36,261 nt of DNA from IMG/VR virus record IMGVR_UViG_3300030202_000902, positions 1-36,261 of that record. One strand, written 5' to 3'. The notes beneath the pieces were generated by a model. The model did not search any database. It worked only from the letters and a program-made list of their open reading frames with translations, and was not told the DNA's origin. Shown here one piece after another: positions 28,676 through 36,261 of the stretch. How positions within the stretch are numbered: position 1 is the first letter of the stretch; each line of letters begins with the position of its first letter. A program made the translations under genes and the position numbers. The DNA comes from a virus.

Positions 28676-29077
28676 ATGAATTGGTTATATGGTATTACAT
28701 ATTTGGTTGGTATTTGTTTATGGCTATCGCCCTTATATGCTCAAAGTAGTTTAAAAGATTTACAACAGATTCAATTATTAAGTCAAGAAGAATGTATAAT
28801 AGTCCAAGTCAATGCAGATTGGAACTTTAAAGCATCATTAGATTTAAATGGCTTGAATAATTGTGTATGGTTTAATGCAAGTATAGACGACAAAGAATAT
28901 GGTGCAATTATTACAGATGAGTGGAAGATAGTTTCTGTGCCAACAATAATTATGTTTGAATATGGTAAAGAAGTAAAAAGATTTGAAGCTGGATTAAGTT
29001 TCAATTTAGATAAAGATAAAATCATCAAGGAAATCAAAGATGAAATTGATGAAATACAACTAAGGAAGTTTCAATGA
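28676..29077 (+). CDS. Exported thioredoxin-fold protein lacking the CxxC site
   Basis: A 133-aa protein with a signal peptide (about 1-22, ending LYA before QSS). The mature part follows thioredoxin: 'IIVQVNADWNFKASLDL' in place of V-x-F-W-A-x-W-C-x-x-C, then 'VSVPTIIMFEYGKEVKRFEAGL', which holds the cis-Pro loop. The catalytic cysteines are missing, so it cannot be a normal disulphide enzyme. A binding or chaperone role in the periplasm is more likely. It overlaps the outer-membrane gene by 4 nt. Confidence 0.65.
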   Translation: MNWLYGITYLVGICLWLSPLYAQSSLKDLQQIQLLSQEECIIVQVNADWNFKASLDLNGLNNCVWFNASIDDKEYGAIITDEWKIVSVPTIIMFEYGKEVKRFEAGLSFNLDKDKIIKEIKDEIDEIQLRKFQ

Positions 29078-30165
29078 TATATTTAGCAAGATGGTTTAAA
29101 AAGTTATTTTATGGTTCATTGTTATTAGGAACTTTAGTAGCACAAGACTTTTTTAAGTTTAGCACTATATATGGTGCATATAGTTTTAGTAGTCCTGTAA
29201 CTAAAGAACTACAATATCAAGTATCTGGTGGACAATTACAAGAGTTACAAGAAGAACTAGACGACCATAGTATTATGACGTTTGGTATTAGAAAGTTAGC
29301 AAGGTTTGGATATGAAAACAAACCAGAGGTGTGGTATACTGGAGATGAAGCACCTATTAATGAAAGTGTAGCTATTGGTAATGTACCTACTGGTTGGGAG
29401 TATGTAATACAATACTCTGACCACAAAGAGTTTGAAGAAGAGTTTGTGAACGAACAATATATGTTACGTTATATGGGAAAGAGTTTTTTGGTAAAAGCCA
29501 ATTACGATTCCAGGGGATTAGAAGACGTAGAGTTCGCAGCATTAGATATGCGTTACAAAAAAGACATAGGTAATCTAGCACTATCATTAGGAGTAGCTGG
29601 TAGAATGCATCCAGCATACTTAGACTTTAGACCTATTGATTTATGGTGGGCTGAACAAGGCATTAACACAGATGAGTTTACACCATTCTGGGATTTTGCT
29701 TATTTTTATGGTTATTCAGATGAGTTCGTAGAGCAGTTTACACAATATGGATATAGCTACTTTGATTATAAATGGTATGATGCAGAAGGTAATCTTGTAG
29801 CAAACACAGATGACCAATTTTATAAACAAGTATATGGAGAGCTTGTTAAACAATATAATGAAGAATATGCAAAAGACTTAGGGTATCAAAACGAACTAAG
29901 TTTATCAGTAGGTGCAGACTATTACAAATACACACCTAAGAACTGGTTGCACATGTGGGTCACAGCTTACCCAGTAACTAAAGGCATGTCTGACTATTCA
30001 TTTAACTATGATGTAGTAGACAATGGTATGGACTATGACTTAGGTTTAGTTTATGGTTGGAAGTTAACTAAAAAGTTTGGAGTATTTTTAGAAGGTAGAT
30101 TTTTGTCAATGTACGATGTACAATCTTATGAGTCTAAGGTTGGATTAAACTGGTTGATATACTAA
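29074..30165 (+). CDS. Phage-encoded outer-membrane beta-barrel protein
   Basis: A 363-aa protein with an N-terminal signal peptide (about 1-23, 'LFYGSLLLGTLVA' before QDFF). The rest is rich in alternating aromatic/polar strands ('LSLSVGADYYKYTPKNWLHMWVTAYPV', 'KFGVFLEGRFLSMYDVQ') and ends in '...KVGLNWLIY', with the terminal aromatic residue that marks substrates of the BAM machinery. It would insert in the host outer membrane late in infection, perhaps to block a receptor or change permeability. It overlaps the exported thioredoxin-like gene by 4 nt. Confidence 0.75.
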   Translation: MIYLARWFKKLFYGSLLLGTLVAQDFFKFSTIYGAYSFSSPVTKELQYQVSGGQLQELQEELDDHSIMTFGIRKLARFGYENKPEVWYTGDEAPINESVAIGNVPTGWEYVIQYSDHKEFEEEFVNEQYMLRYMGKSFLVKANYDSRGLEDVEFAALDMRYKKDIGNLALSLGVAGRMHPAYLDFRPIDLWWAEQGINTDEFTPFWDFAYFYGYSDEFVEQFTQYGYSYFDYKWYDAEGNLVANTDDQFYKQVYGELVKQYNEEYAKDLGYQNELSLSVGADYYKYTPKNWLHMWVTAYPVTKGMSDYSFNYDVVDNGMDYDLGLVYGWKLTKKFGVFLEGRFLSMYDVQSYESKVGLNWLIY

Positions 30166-30347
30166 TGGCTAAGAAAAAAACAAAGAAAAAAAAGAAAGGC
30201 TTGTATGCAAACATACACGCTAAGCGTAGAAGAATTAAAGCTGGTTCAGGAGAAAAAATGAGAAAGCCTGGAAGTAAAGGTGCTCCTACAAAAGCTAATT
30301 TTAAAAGAGCTAAGAAAACAGCCAAGAAAAGAAAGAAAAAGAAATAG
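30165..30347 (+). CDS. Very basic 60-aa protein
   Basis: A lysine-rich protein with the core 'GLYANIHAKRRRIKAGSGEKMRKPGSKGAPT', a pattern I recall from many marine phages without known function. About half of the residues are K or R. It probably binds nucleic acid in the virion or during packaging (inference). One-base overlaps on both sides. Confidence 0.8.
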   Translation: MAKKKTKKKKKGLYANIHAKRRRIKAGSGEKMRKPGSKGAPTKANFKRAKKTAKKRKKKK

Positions 30348-30646
30348 TGGCTAGAAAAAGAAAAAAAGCTATACGCAAGACTACTAAAGGTAAGAACGCT
30401 AATTATAGAAAAACTAAGTCTGGAGCAGGAATGACTGCTAAAGGTGTTAGAGCTTATAGAAAAGCAAATCCAGGTAGTAAATTAAAAACTGCTGTTACTG
30501 GTAAAGTTAAGAAAGGTAGCAAAGCAGCTAAAAGAAGAAAATCATATTGTGCAAGGTCTTTAGGACAACTTAAAAAAAGTTCTGCTAAGACTAGAAATAA
30601 TCCTAATTCAAGGATTAGACAAGCACGTAGAAGATGGAAATGTTAA
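30347..30646 (+). CDS. Very basic DUF6321-like protein
   Basis: A 99-aa protein starting with GTG (shares a base with the preceding stop). The segments 'MTAKGVRAYRKANPGSKLKTAVTGKVKKGSKAAKRRKSYCAR' and a final 'RQARRRWKC' match DUF6321, a marine-phage family (recalled). The high K/R content suggests DNA condensation or a virion role. Two Cys are conserved-looking (SYCAR and the last residue). Confidence 0.8.
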   Translation: MARKRKKAIRKTTKGKNANYRKTKSGAGMTAKGVRAYRKANPGSKLKTAVTGKVKKGSKAAKRRKSYCARSLGQLKKSSAKTRNNPNSRIRQARRRWKC

Positions 30647-30656
30647 AGGAGATACT

Positions 30657-30716
30657 ATGTATAAGAAAGCAAAAAAAGTGTATAAGAAACCTAAGAAAAG
30701 AAAGAAAAGGAAATAA
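30657..30716 (+). CDS. 19-aa lysine/arginine micropeptide
   Basis: Read directly: AAAGGAG, five bases, ATG at 30657, then 19 codons to TAA at 30714-30716. The product is almost only K, R, Y, P, V and A (MYKKAKKVYKK...). The near-perfect ribosome site and its place after two other basic proteins argue for translation, although it may be a remnant. Confidence 0.45.
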   Translation: MYKKAKKVYKKPKKRKKRK

Positions 30717-30717
30717 T

Positions 30718-30756
30718 ATGAATTGTGATTGTGGATGTGGAATATGCCTAAGTTAG
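30718..30756 (+). CDS. 12-aa cysteine-rich micro-ORF
   Basis: ATG at 30718, with AAGGA seven bases upstream, reads MNCDCGCGICLS and stops at 30754-30756, overlapping the holin start (30744) in another frame. Four Cys in CxCxCxxC would bind a metal. It may be a short leader that couples or delays holin translation. Confidence 0.3.
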   Translation: MNCDCGCGICLS

Positions 30757-31115
30757 ATATGATAGGAAGTATCATTGATAAAGTAGCTGGTCATGTAGAC
30801 AAGTTTACTTTAGACAAAGAAGAAAAAGCTCAGTTAATTATGGAGATTAACAAAGCACAAATAGAAGTTAATAAAATAGAAGCTGGTTCTAGTAGTTTCT
30901 TTAAAAGTGGCTGGAGACCAAGTGTGGGATGGATTTGTTCATTTGCGTTAGGTTATCATTTTGTGTTACAGCCTATGTTAGCATTTGGATTAACTGCAGC
31001 AGGATATACGTTAGTACTTCCAGAATTTGACATGAGTACTTTAATGACTGTTTTGATGGGATTATTAGGTCTTGGGGGAATGCGTAGCTTTGAAAAAGTT
31101 AAAAGGTCTGCATAA
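30744..31115 (+). CDS. Holin, 3-TM (GTA-type) family
   Basis: A 123-aa protein from ATG at 30744. N-terminal amphipathic/charged region (KVAGHVDKFTLDKEEKAQLI), then 'SGWRPSVGWICSFALGYHFVLQPMLAFGLTAAGYTLVL' and 'STLMTVLMGLLGLGGMRSFEKVKR': two to three membrane segments, the R-P turn and the closing G-G-x-R-S-x-E-K of the 3-TM holin family. It would open the inner membrane for the endolysin. Upstream codons overlap a Cys-rich micro-ORF. Confidence 0.82.
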   Translation: MPKLDMIGSIIDKVAGHVDKFTLDKEEKAQLIMEINKAQIEVNKIEAGSSSFFKSGWRPSVGWICSFALGYHFVLQPMLAFGLTAAGYTLVLPEFDMSTLMTVLMGLLGLGGMRSFEKVKRSA

Positions 31116-33778
31116 TGCCAAGAAGCCATGTAACATTAAATGACTTTAGTGGAGGAGTAAACACTAAGTCGTCTCCTAGAGATATATCTTTTAAAGAGTG
31201 TACCTTAGCAGACAATGCTATTATAAATTATAAAGGTTTAATTAAATCTACCTCAGATGCTACTAGTAAAGCTGGTTCTACTATATTAACTCATACTGCT
31301 CAAGGTAATGGTGCATTTATATTTAACTCTGAATTAAATTTAGATTTAAGTGGTACAGCAACACAACCTATTCAAGTTATTGCACATCCTACTACTAATA
31401 CTAATGCTCACAGCACTATAGAGTTTTTTTCACGCAATTTTGGTAATACTGGTAATTTTACTTTTTTAAACGGAACTCAAGCATCTAAACAAATAGACGA
31501 TTCTACTGCAAATAGAATTGCTGAAGATTTAACTACTTCTGAAACAGATGTAACAGTAGAAGATTCTAGTGTTTTTAATATTGGAGATTTTATAACAATA
31601 GGTAGTGAAATAATGGAAATAACTGGTATTGCAGTAGACAATGTTTTAACAGTTATTAGAGAAGTTAAAGGAAGTAGTGCAGCTACTCACAGCACTAATG
31701 ACCCTATACTTGAAGTTGACCCTTCAATTAACATGGGAGGTGCTGTAAATGATGCATTACAGCCCGTATACTACTATGTTGATGGAGTACTGTATGTATC
31801 AGATAAGCTAGTAGTAGATGGTACTAATAGTTCTTCACCTAAATCGTTTCAATATATAGATAAAAATAGATTTAATGCCACAGCTATTAAAGAGTGGATA
31901 AGTGCAGATGCAGCTGTTACTACTACTACAGATGCTATATTTGAAAACATAGCAGTAGCTGGAGAAGCTCTTTCACAACCTAGCGTTGCTGGTGAATTTA
32001 GAATGACATTAAAACAATTTGATTCTTATGATTCTGTTTCTGCAGTTACTACTGGTGCTGCTGATGTTTTGTTAGATGGAGCAATAGAATTTGATACAAC
32101 AACAATTACAGTAAAAGCAACTTCTGGAACTGCTAACACTAATTTATCTGCTGGTACTGTATTCCTTTTAGGCACTGAAGCATTGCAAGTAGAAAGCAGA
32201 ATAGGCAGTACTCAAATACAAGTTTCAAGAAATATATTTGGAAATTCAATAGAATTAGAACACGCAGATAATACTCCTTTACAAAAGTCAGATGAAGAAT
32301 CTATTACTGGTGGTGGATGGGAAGAAGGAGATTACGAATTTACTTATACTCTTTTAGATTATCAAAAAAATGAATCTTTACCACACGTTTTTAGTACTGG
32401 TTTAAGTAATGCTACAATAGGTCATGGTAAATATTTTAGTGACGTAGGATTGCAAATAAATACATCAGAAACATTTAGAAAAAAAGAAAAAGGTTTTAGA
32501 ATATATACAAGAAAGAAAAGTACTAATGATAAGTTTATTTTATTTTTAGATGCTGATTATGAAAGAGGAGTTAGAAGAAATTTATTTGAAGAGTTTACTG
32601 CTTGGACTAACAGTGGTAGTTATGGAGACTCTGGTTCAGCGTTTGCTAAAGTAGAATCATTAAAAATTAAAGTACCTTCATTAGAAACTTTTGAATCAAT
32701 TAATGGATATTCTCAAGAAGAAAAATCTATATCATTTGGAACTGATGGTGGTTATAAATGTGCTGCAATATGTTCTAGTAGAGCTTGGGTAGCAAATGTA
32801 AGAAAAAATGATGAACTATTTAACGATAGAATATATTATACATTACCTAATAGATATACTACTTTTCCAGATACATTTTATTTAGATATTGGTATTAATG
32901 ATGGAGATTCTTTTACAGCTATTCATGGATTAGGTAATAGAATATTAGCATTCAAACAAAAAAAACTTTATGTAATTAATGTATCATCTTCTTCTGAAGC
33001 AGGATGGTTTTTAGAAGGAGAGTATGAAGGAATGGGATGTATTTCTCAAGAAGCAGTTACAAAAACACCTTTTGGAGTATGTTGGGTAAATAATAGTGGA
33101 GTATTTGTATTTAATGGACAAACTGCTCCTACAGAGTTAACATCTAAATTAGATGATAAAATTTGGTATGATGCTCAAGTAGAAAGCAATATACAAAATC
33201 AACCAGCTATTGGATTTAATAATAAGTATAAACAGTTAATAGTTTATCAAGATTCTTCTTATAGCACAAGTATCAAAACTTGGGTGTTTGATTTTATTAC
33301 ACAATCTTGGGCAACTACAGATGTAATATTTAATTTATTTTCAGAAGGTGGAGCTTTAGTAACACAAGTATCAAACTTTTTAGAATCTTTTGATGGAGTA
33401 TATTACTTTGAAGGATTAACAAATAATAAAAAGAATTTAGCTGTATTTACTGGTGATTATGGAAGTAACCCTATAGATGTTCGTACTAAAGACATAGATT
33501 TTGAAAAACCTGGATTATTAAAAAAAATATTTAATGTAATAATTACAGCTAGAGATGCTGGAGCTAATACTACTTTAACATTATCTTATGCACTTAATGG
33601 AAGTTCAAGTTATACTCCTTTAACTGGTCAAGCTGTTAATAGTACTCAATATGCTATTAAAACATTTGACGTAGGTCAAACTTGTCAATCTATATCATTT
33701 AAAATTGCATCTAGTGCTAAAATAGAAATTAATGATATTACTATAGAATATAGAATAAGAAGAACGAGAGTTTCATAA
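31115..33778 (+). CDS. Tail 'stabilisation'-type protein
   Basis: An 887-aa protein. It opens with '[41 protein letters not shown]', the N-terminus of the large short-tail phage proteins compared to P22 gp10 (tail stabilisation/hub). A long beta-rich body follows ('[21 protein letters not shown]', '[16 protein letters not shown]') that looks like a beta-propeller. It would close the tail below the portal-adaptor and carry the fibre encoded next. Confidence 0.75.
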   Translation: MPRSHVTLNDFSGGVNTKSSPRDISFKECTLADNAIINYKGLIKSTSDATSKAGSTILTHTAQGNGAFIFNSELNLDLSGTATQPIQVIAHPTTNTNAHSTIEFFSRNFGNTGNFTFLNGTQASKQIDDSTANRIAEDLTTSETDVTVEDSSVFNIGDFITIGSEIMEITGIAVDNVLTVIREVKGSSAATHSTNDPILEVDPSINMGGAVNDALQPVYYYVDGVLYVSDKLVVDGTNSSSPKSFQYIDKNRFNATAIKEWISADAAVTTTTDAIFENIAVAGEALSQPSVAGEFRMTLKQFDSYDSVSAVTTGAADVLLDGAIEFDTTTITVKATSGTANTNLSAGTVFLLGTEALQVESRIGSTQIQVSRNIFGNSIELEHADNTPLQKSDEESITGGGWEEGDYEFTYTLLDYQKNESLPHVFSTGLSNATIGHGKYFSDVGLQINTSETFRKKEKGFRIYTRKKSTNDKFILFLDADYERGVRRNLFEEFTAWTNSGSYGDSGSAFAKVESLKIKVPSLETFESINGYSQEEKSISFGTDGGYKCAAICSSRAWVANVRKNDELFNDRIYYTLPNRYTTFPDTFYLDIGINDGDSFTAIHGLGNRILAFKQKKLYVINVSSSSEAGWFLEGEYEGMGCISQEAVTKTPFGVCWVNNSGVFVFNGQTAPTELTSKLDDKIWYDAQVESNIQNQPAIGFNNKYKQLIVYQDSSYSTSIKTWVFDFITQSWATTDVIFNLFSEGGALVTQVSNFLESFDGVYYFEGLTNNKKNLAVFTGDYGSNPIDVRTKDIDFEKPGLLKKIFNVIITARDAGANTTLTLSYALNGSSSYTPLTGQAVNSTQYAIKTFDVGQTCQSISFKIASSAKIEINDITIEYRIRRTRVS

Positions 33779-36261
33779 TGCCTAACTCTGGCAACCACAA
33801 ATCTAATAGTGTAGATTCTTTTTCTAACACTAGACCATCTAATAACTCTATTAAGGAAGGACAATCTATATCTTATATAGATAAAGGAAACTTAATAAGA
33901 TTAGAAAAAAGAAAAGGTGTTGTATATGAAAGTCAATTATTAGAAAGTGGTAAAAAACAAACTACTAATTTAAGAACAAGAACTGCTGTTTCAAGTACTG
34001 GTGATATTAGTTCAGTTATAGCAGGAACTGGATTATCTGGAGGAGGAACGTCTTCTTCTGTTACTTTATCTATTAATTCTACTGTAAGCACTCTTACTGG
34101 CACACAAACTCTTACAAATAAAACTTTAACAGCACCTACCTTAACTACACCAGCATTAGGAACACCAGCAAGTGGTGTTATGACTAATGTAACAGGTACA
34201 GCTGCAAACTTAACTGTAGGTAATGCTACTAAAATTACATCTATTACTAATAGTAATATTGTACAATTAACAGCAACTCAAACTCTTACTAATAAAAGTT
34301 TGACAGCTCCTACATTAACTGGTACTACACAAGCAGCAAATCTTAGCCTTTCTGGAGATTTAACAGTTGGAGGAACTACAACAACATTAAATGCAACAAA
34401 CTTAGTTGTTAAAGATAAAAACATTGTATTAAATTATTTAGATGGAGACTCAAGTGCTGCATCAGATGGTGCAGGTATTACAATACAAGATGCTGTTAAT
34501 TCTTCTACAGATGCTACTATATTATGGGATAAAGACCCAGGTGAATTTGATTTTTCTCATAGAATAACAGCTCCTAATTTTATTGGAGATGTAACTGGGG
34601 ATGTTACTGGAGATGTAACAGGAAATGTTACTGGAAGTTTAAGTGGTGGAACTGTAACATCATTAAGTTCACCTATAGCATTAGCTGAAGGTGGTACTGG
34701 TGGTGGAAGTGCTGCTGAAGCAAGAAGTAGTTTAGGTGTAGACCCTGCAGGTACAGACAATTCAACTAATGTAACCTTAGCAGGTAGTTTAAATTATATA
34801 ACATTAAGTGGACAGCAAATTACAAGAAATGCTATAGATTTAACTGCTGATGTTACTGGTGTTCTTCCGTCTGCAAACTTAGATGCAGACACAGCACACT
34901 TATCTACTACTCAAACTTTTACTGGTGCTAAGACTTTTAGTGAAAATGTTAAAATTAGTGGTGGAGATTACAATGGGCTTTTCTTTGAAAATGCTGCAGG
35001 AACTACAAATGCTTTATTTTATCAACACACAGCTAATGCTGCTTTAATAATTAAAGATATTGTAAATAATACCGATAGAGTATGGTTTGGATATGATGGA
35101 GATGTTGGTATTGGACAAAATCCTACTGCTAAATTAGATGTAGTTGGTAATGCTAAAATATCTTCTACTTTACAAATGGGAAGTAGAGCACCTCAAACTA
35201 ATGCAAAACTTATTTCAAGAGTAAATACTAATGCTATGGAATTTGGACACGAAAATCAAAGTGGGTATGGTTCTACATTAGGTGCTAATGCTGGTAATGG
35301 CTATCCATTCTTAGCTTTATATAGTGAAGCTGGAACAAACTCAAATACTTACAGAACAAGAGGTATTAAAGGTGTTGTATTAACAGCTGACACTTCAAAT
35401 AATTTTACAATAAATCAAGTAACTACTGCAAGTGCAGACAATCAAAGTTTAACTGAAAGATTGAGAGTAGACTCAGTAGGTAATCTTGCAATAAATCAGG
35501 GCAATAGATTTTATCTTGACGGAGTTGCTGCAAGTGGAGATACTTATATACAATCAGATACTGCTGACAATTTAAGATTTGTTGTTGGTAATCGTAATAT
35601 GATTGAAATGATTGAAGATGACAGTCAGGATATGGTAGTAATTGGTAATGGTGCTACTGATGTAGATTTTATTGTAGAAGATGATGCTGGAGCAGCTGTA
35701 TTAACAGTAGATTCTGGAACAAGTAAAACAACTTTACATAGTTTAGATGTTACTAATAATGTAGGACTAGGAGACGTAACAGCAGACAATGTAGGTTCTA
35801 ATAGCTTTCATTATAACAATAGTGGTTCATTGGGTGCAGAAGCATTTACGATTGGTGCTACTGGTGGAGTTAATTTTACTCAAGCTATTGCTTTAGCTAA
35901 TGCTGATTTCTCAGCTGCATCTAGTGATGGTGCTGTATTAAATCTTAAAACAACTTTAACAAATGAAGATGCTGTAGATATTTTAGGTAGAATAAACTTT
36001 TCAGCTCCTGTTTCTGGTAATGCTGGAGATGACTCTAGATTATTAGCAGCTTCTATTGTAGCACAGAAAAGTGCAGTATTTAGTTCTACATCAAATCAAA
36101 CAGATTTAATATTTCAAACTGGTACATCGGAAACTGCTACAGAAAAAGTAAGAATTAAAAATGATGGGAAAGTCGGTATAGGTGCAACAGCTCCTTTAAG
36201 AAAACTTCATGTCGTAGGTGATTTTGCAGTAAATGAAGCTACTGACCAATATTATGGTATT
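33778..36261 (+). CDS. Tail fibre protein (5' part, runs off the window)
   Basis: Open for 828 codons from ATG at 33778 (sharing a base with the previous stop) to the last base, with no stop, so the gene is longer. It has typical fibre elements: repeated '[14 protein letters not shown]' blocks (about residues 104 and 165), a (GDVT)n run (34588-34630), '[21 protein letters not shown]', and a Thr/Ala/Asn/Gly-rich beta sequence throughout. The N-terminus should dock on the tail, and the C-terminus (missing) would bind the receptor or contain a self-cleaving chaperone. Confidence 0.85.
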   Translation, partial: MPNSGNHKSNSVDSFSNTRPSNNSIKEGQSISYIDKGNLIRLEKRKGVVYESQLLESGKKQTTNLRTRTAVSSTGDISSVIAGTGLSGGGTSSSVTLSINSTVSTLTGTQTLTNKTLTAPTLTTPALGTPASGVMTNVTGTAANLTVGNATKITSITNSNIVQLTATQTLTNKSLTAPTLTGTTQAANLSLSGDLTVGGTTTTLNATNLVVKDKNIVLNYLDGDSSAASDGAGITIQDAVNSSTDATILWDKDPGEFDFSHRITAPNFIGDVTGDVTGDVTGNVTGSLSGGTVTSLSSPIALAEGGTGGGSAAEARSSLGVDPAGTDNSTNVTLAGSLNYITLSGQQITRNAIDLTADVTGVLPSANLDADTAHLSTTQTFTGAKTFSENVKISGGDYNGLFFENAAGTTNALFYQHTANAALIIKDIVNNTDRVWFGYDGDVGIGQNPTAKLDVVGNAKISSTLQMGSRAPQTNAKLISRVNTNAMEFGHENQSGYGSTLGANAGNGYPFLALYSEAGTNSNTYRTRGIKGVVLTADTSNNFTINQVTTASADNQSLTERLRVDSVGNLAINQGNRFYLDGVAASGDTYIQSDTADNLRFVVGNRNMIEMIEDDSQDMVVIGNGATDVDFIVEDDAGAAVLTVDSGTSKTTLHSLDVTNNVGLGDVTADNVGSNSFHYNNSGSLGAEAFTIGATGGVNFTQAIALANADFSAASSDGAVLNLKTTLTNEDAVDILGRINFSAPVSGNAGDDSRLLAASIVAQKSAVFSSTSNQTDLIFQTGTSETATEKVRIKNDGKVGIGATAPLRKLHVVGDFAVNEATDQYYGI

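Noticed and set aside
1-36261. tRNA genes.
   Set aside because: I looked for cloverleaf and T-loop patterns, including in the structured gap 2621-2754. The nearest case has a 4-bp stem with a 6-nt loop and no acceptor or anticodon arms. None supported.

Overview
The window is most of the genome of an AT-rich, double-stranded DNA tailed bacteriophage. It has a phage large terminase, portal, scaffold, major capsid, connector and 'stabilisation'-type tail genes, a fibre gene, a GH24 endolysin and a 3-TM holin. I see no tail tape-measure, sheath or tube genes, so a short-tailed (podovirus-like) virion is most likely. An outer-membrane beta-barrel protein, a signal-peptide-bearing protein and a holin/lysozyme pair point to a Gram-negative host. 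The small basic late proteins and the general style resemble marine phages (inference). No integrase, DNA polymerase or RNA polymerase is visible.

Layout. Two arms diverge from a 615-bp control region (14082-14696). The left arm (63-14081) is all on the minus strand and holds replication, recombination and host-interaction genes. The right arm (14697-36261) is all on the plus strand and holds packaging, head, tail and lysis genes, running off the window inside a tail-fibre gene. The last 21 codons of a plus-strand gene (1-66) meet the helicase gene tail to tail, as expected if the rightward arm continues around a circular or circularly permuted map into position 1.

Left arm. A more GC-rich leftward operon (14081-10702) encodes a 161-aa protein, a MoxR/CobS-like AAA+ ATPase, a VWA-like partner and two small proteins, and ends at a terminator (10651-10678). 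A second operon (10363-6113) from a TTGACA promoter carries many small proteins, an HTH protein, a membrane protein and a GroES. Past two more promoters and a terminator (5798-6042) lies the replication/recombination block: Cas4/RecB-like nuclease, Sak3-like annealing protein, SSB with a DDDLPF tail, a cluster of DnaA boxes, an Hjc-like resolvase, zinc-finger proteins and DnaB helicase. The phage therefore seems to bring a helicase and a recombination set and to borrow the host DnaA, primase and polymerase. Five genes shorter than 60 codons were added here from good start signals or exact overlaps.

Right arm. It opens with an HExxH protein, a DUF1599-like protein and a metallophosphoesterase, then terminase, endolysin, portal, scaffold, capsid and decoration protein. 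A 345-aa protein follows that combines a polymorphic-toxin-style pretoxin segment with an ADP-ribosyltransferase-like domain; its place among virion genes suggests an injected effector. Next come tail proteins, a membrane/coiled-coil protein, an exported thioredoxin-fold protein without its cysteines, a phage-encoded outer-membrane barrel, three very basic small proteins, the holin, a large tail protein and the fibre.

Beyond the genes, the most striking signal is a dispersed motif, GTGCTCR (GAGCAC on the other strand). I count 45 copies in the left arm and control region against about 9 in the longer right arm, with a cluster of near-copies in the control region. Other candidates are a structured intergenic RNA at 2621-2754, a short promoter-hairpin-terminator unit at 5798-5915, and CTAG-core palindromes shared by the leftward promoters.
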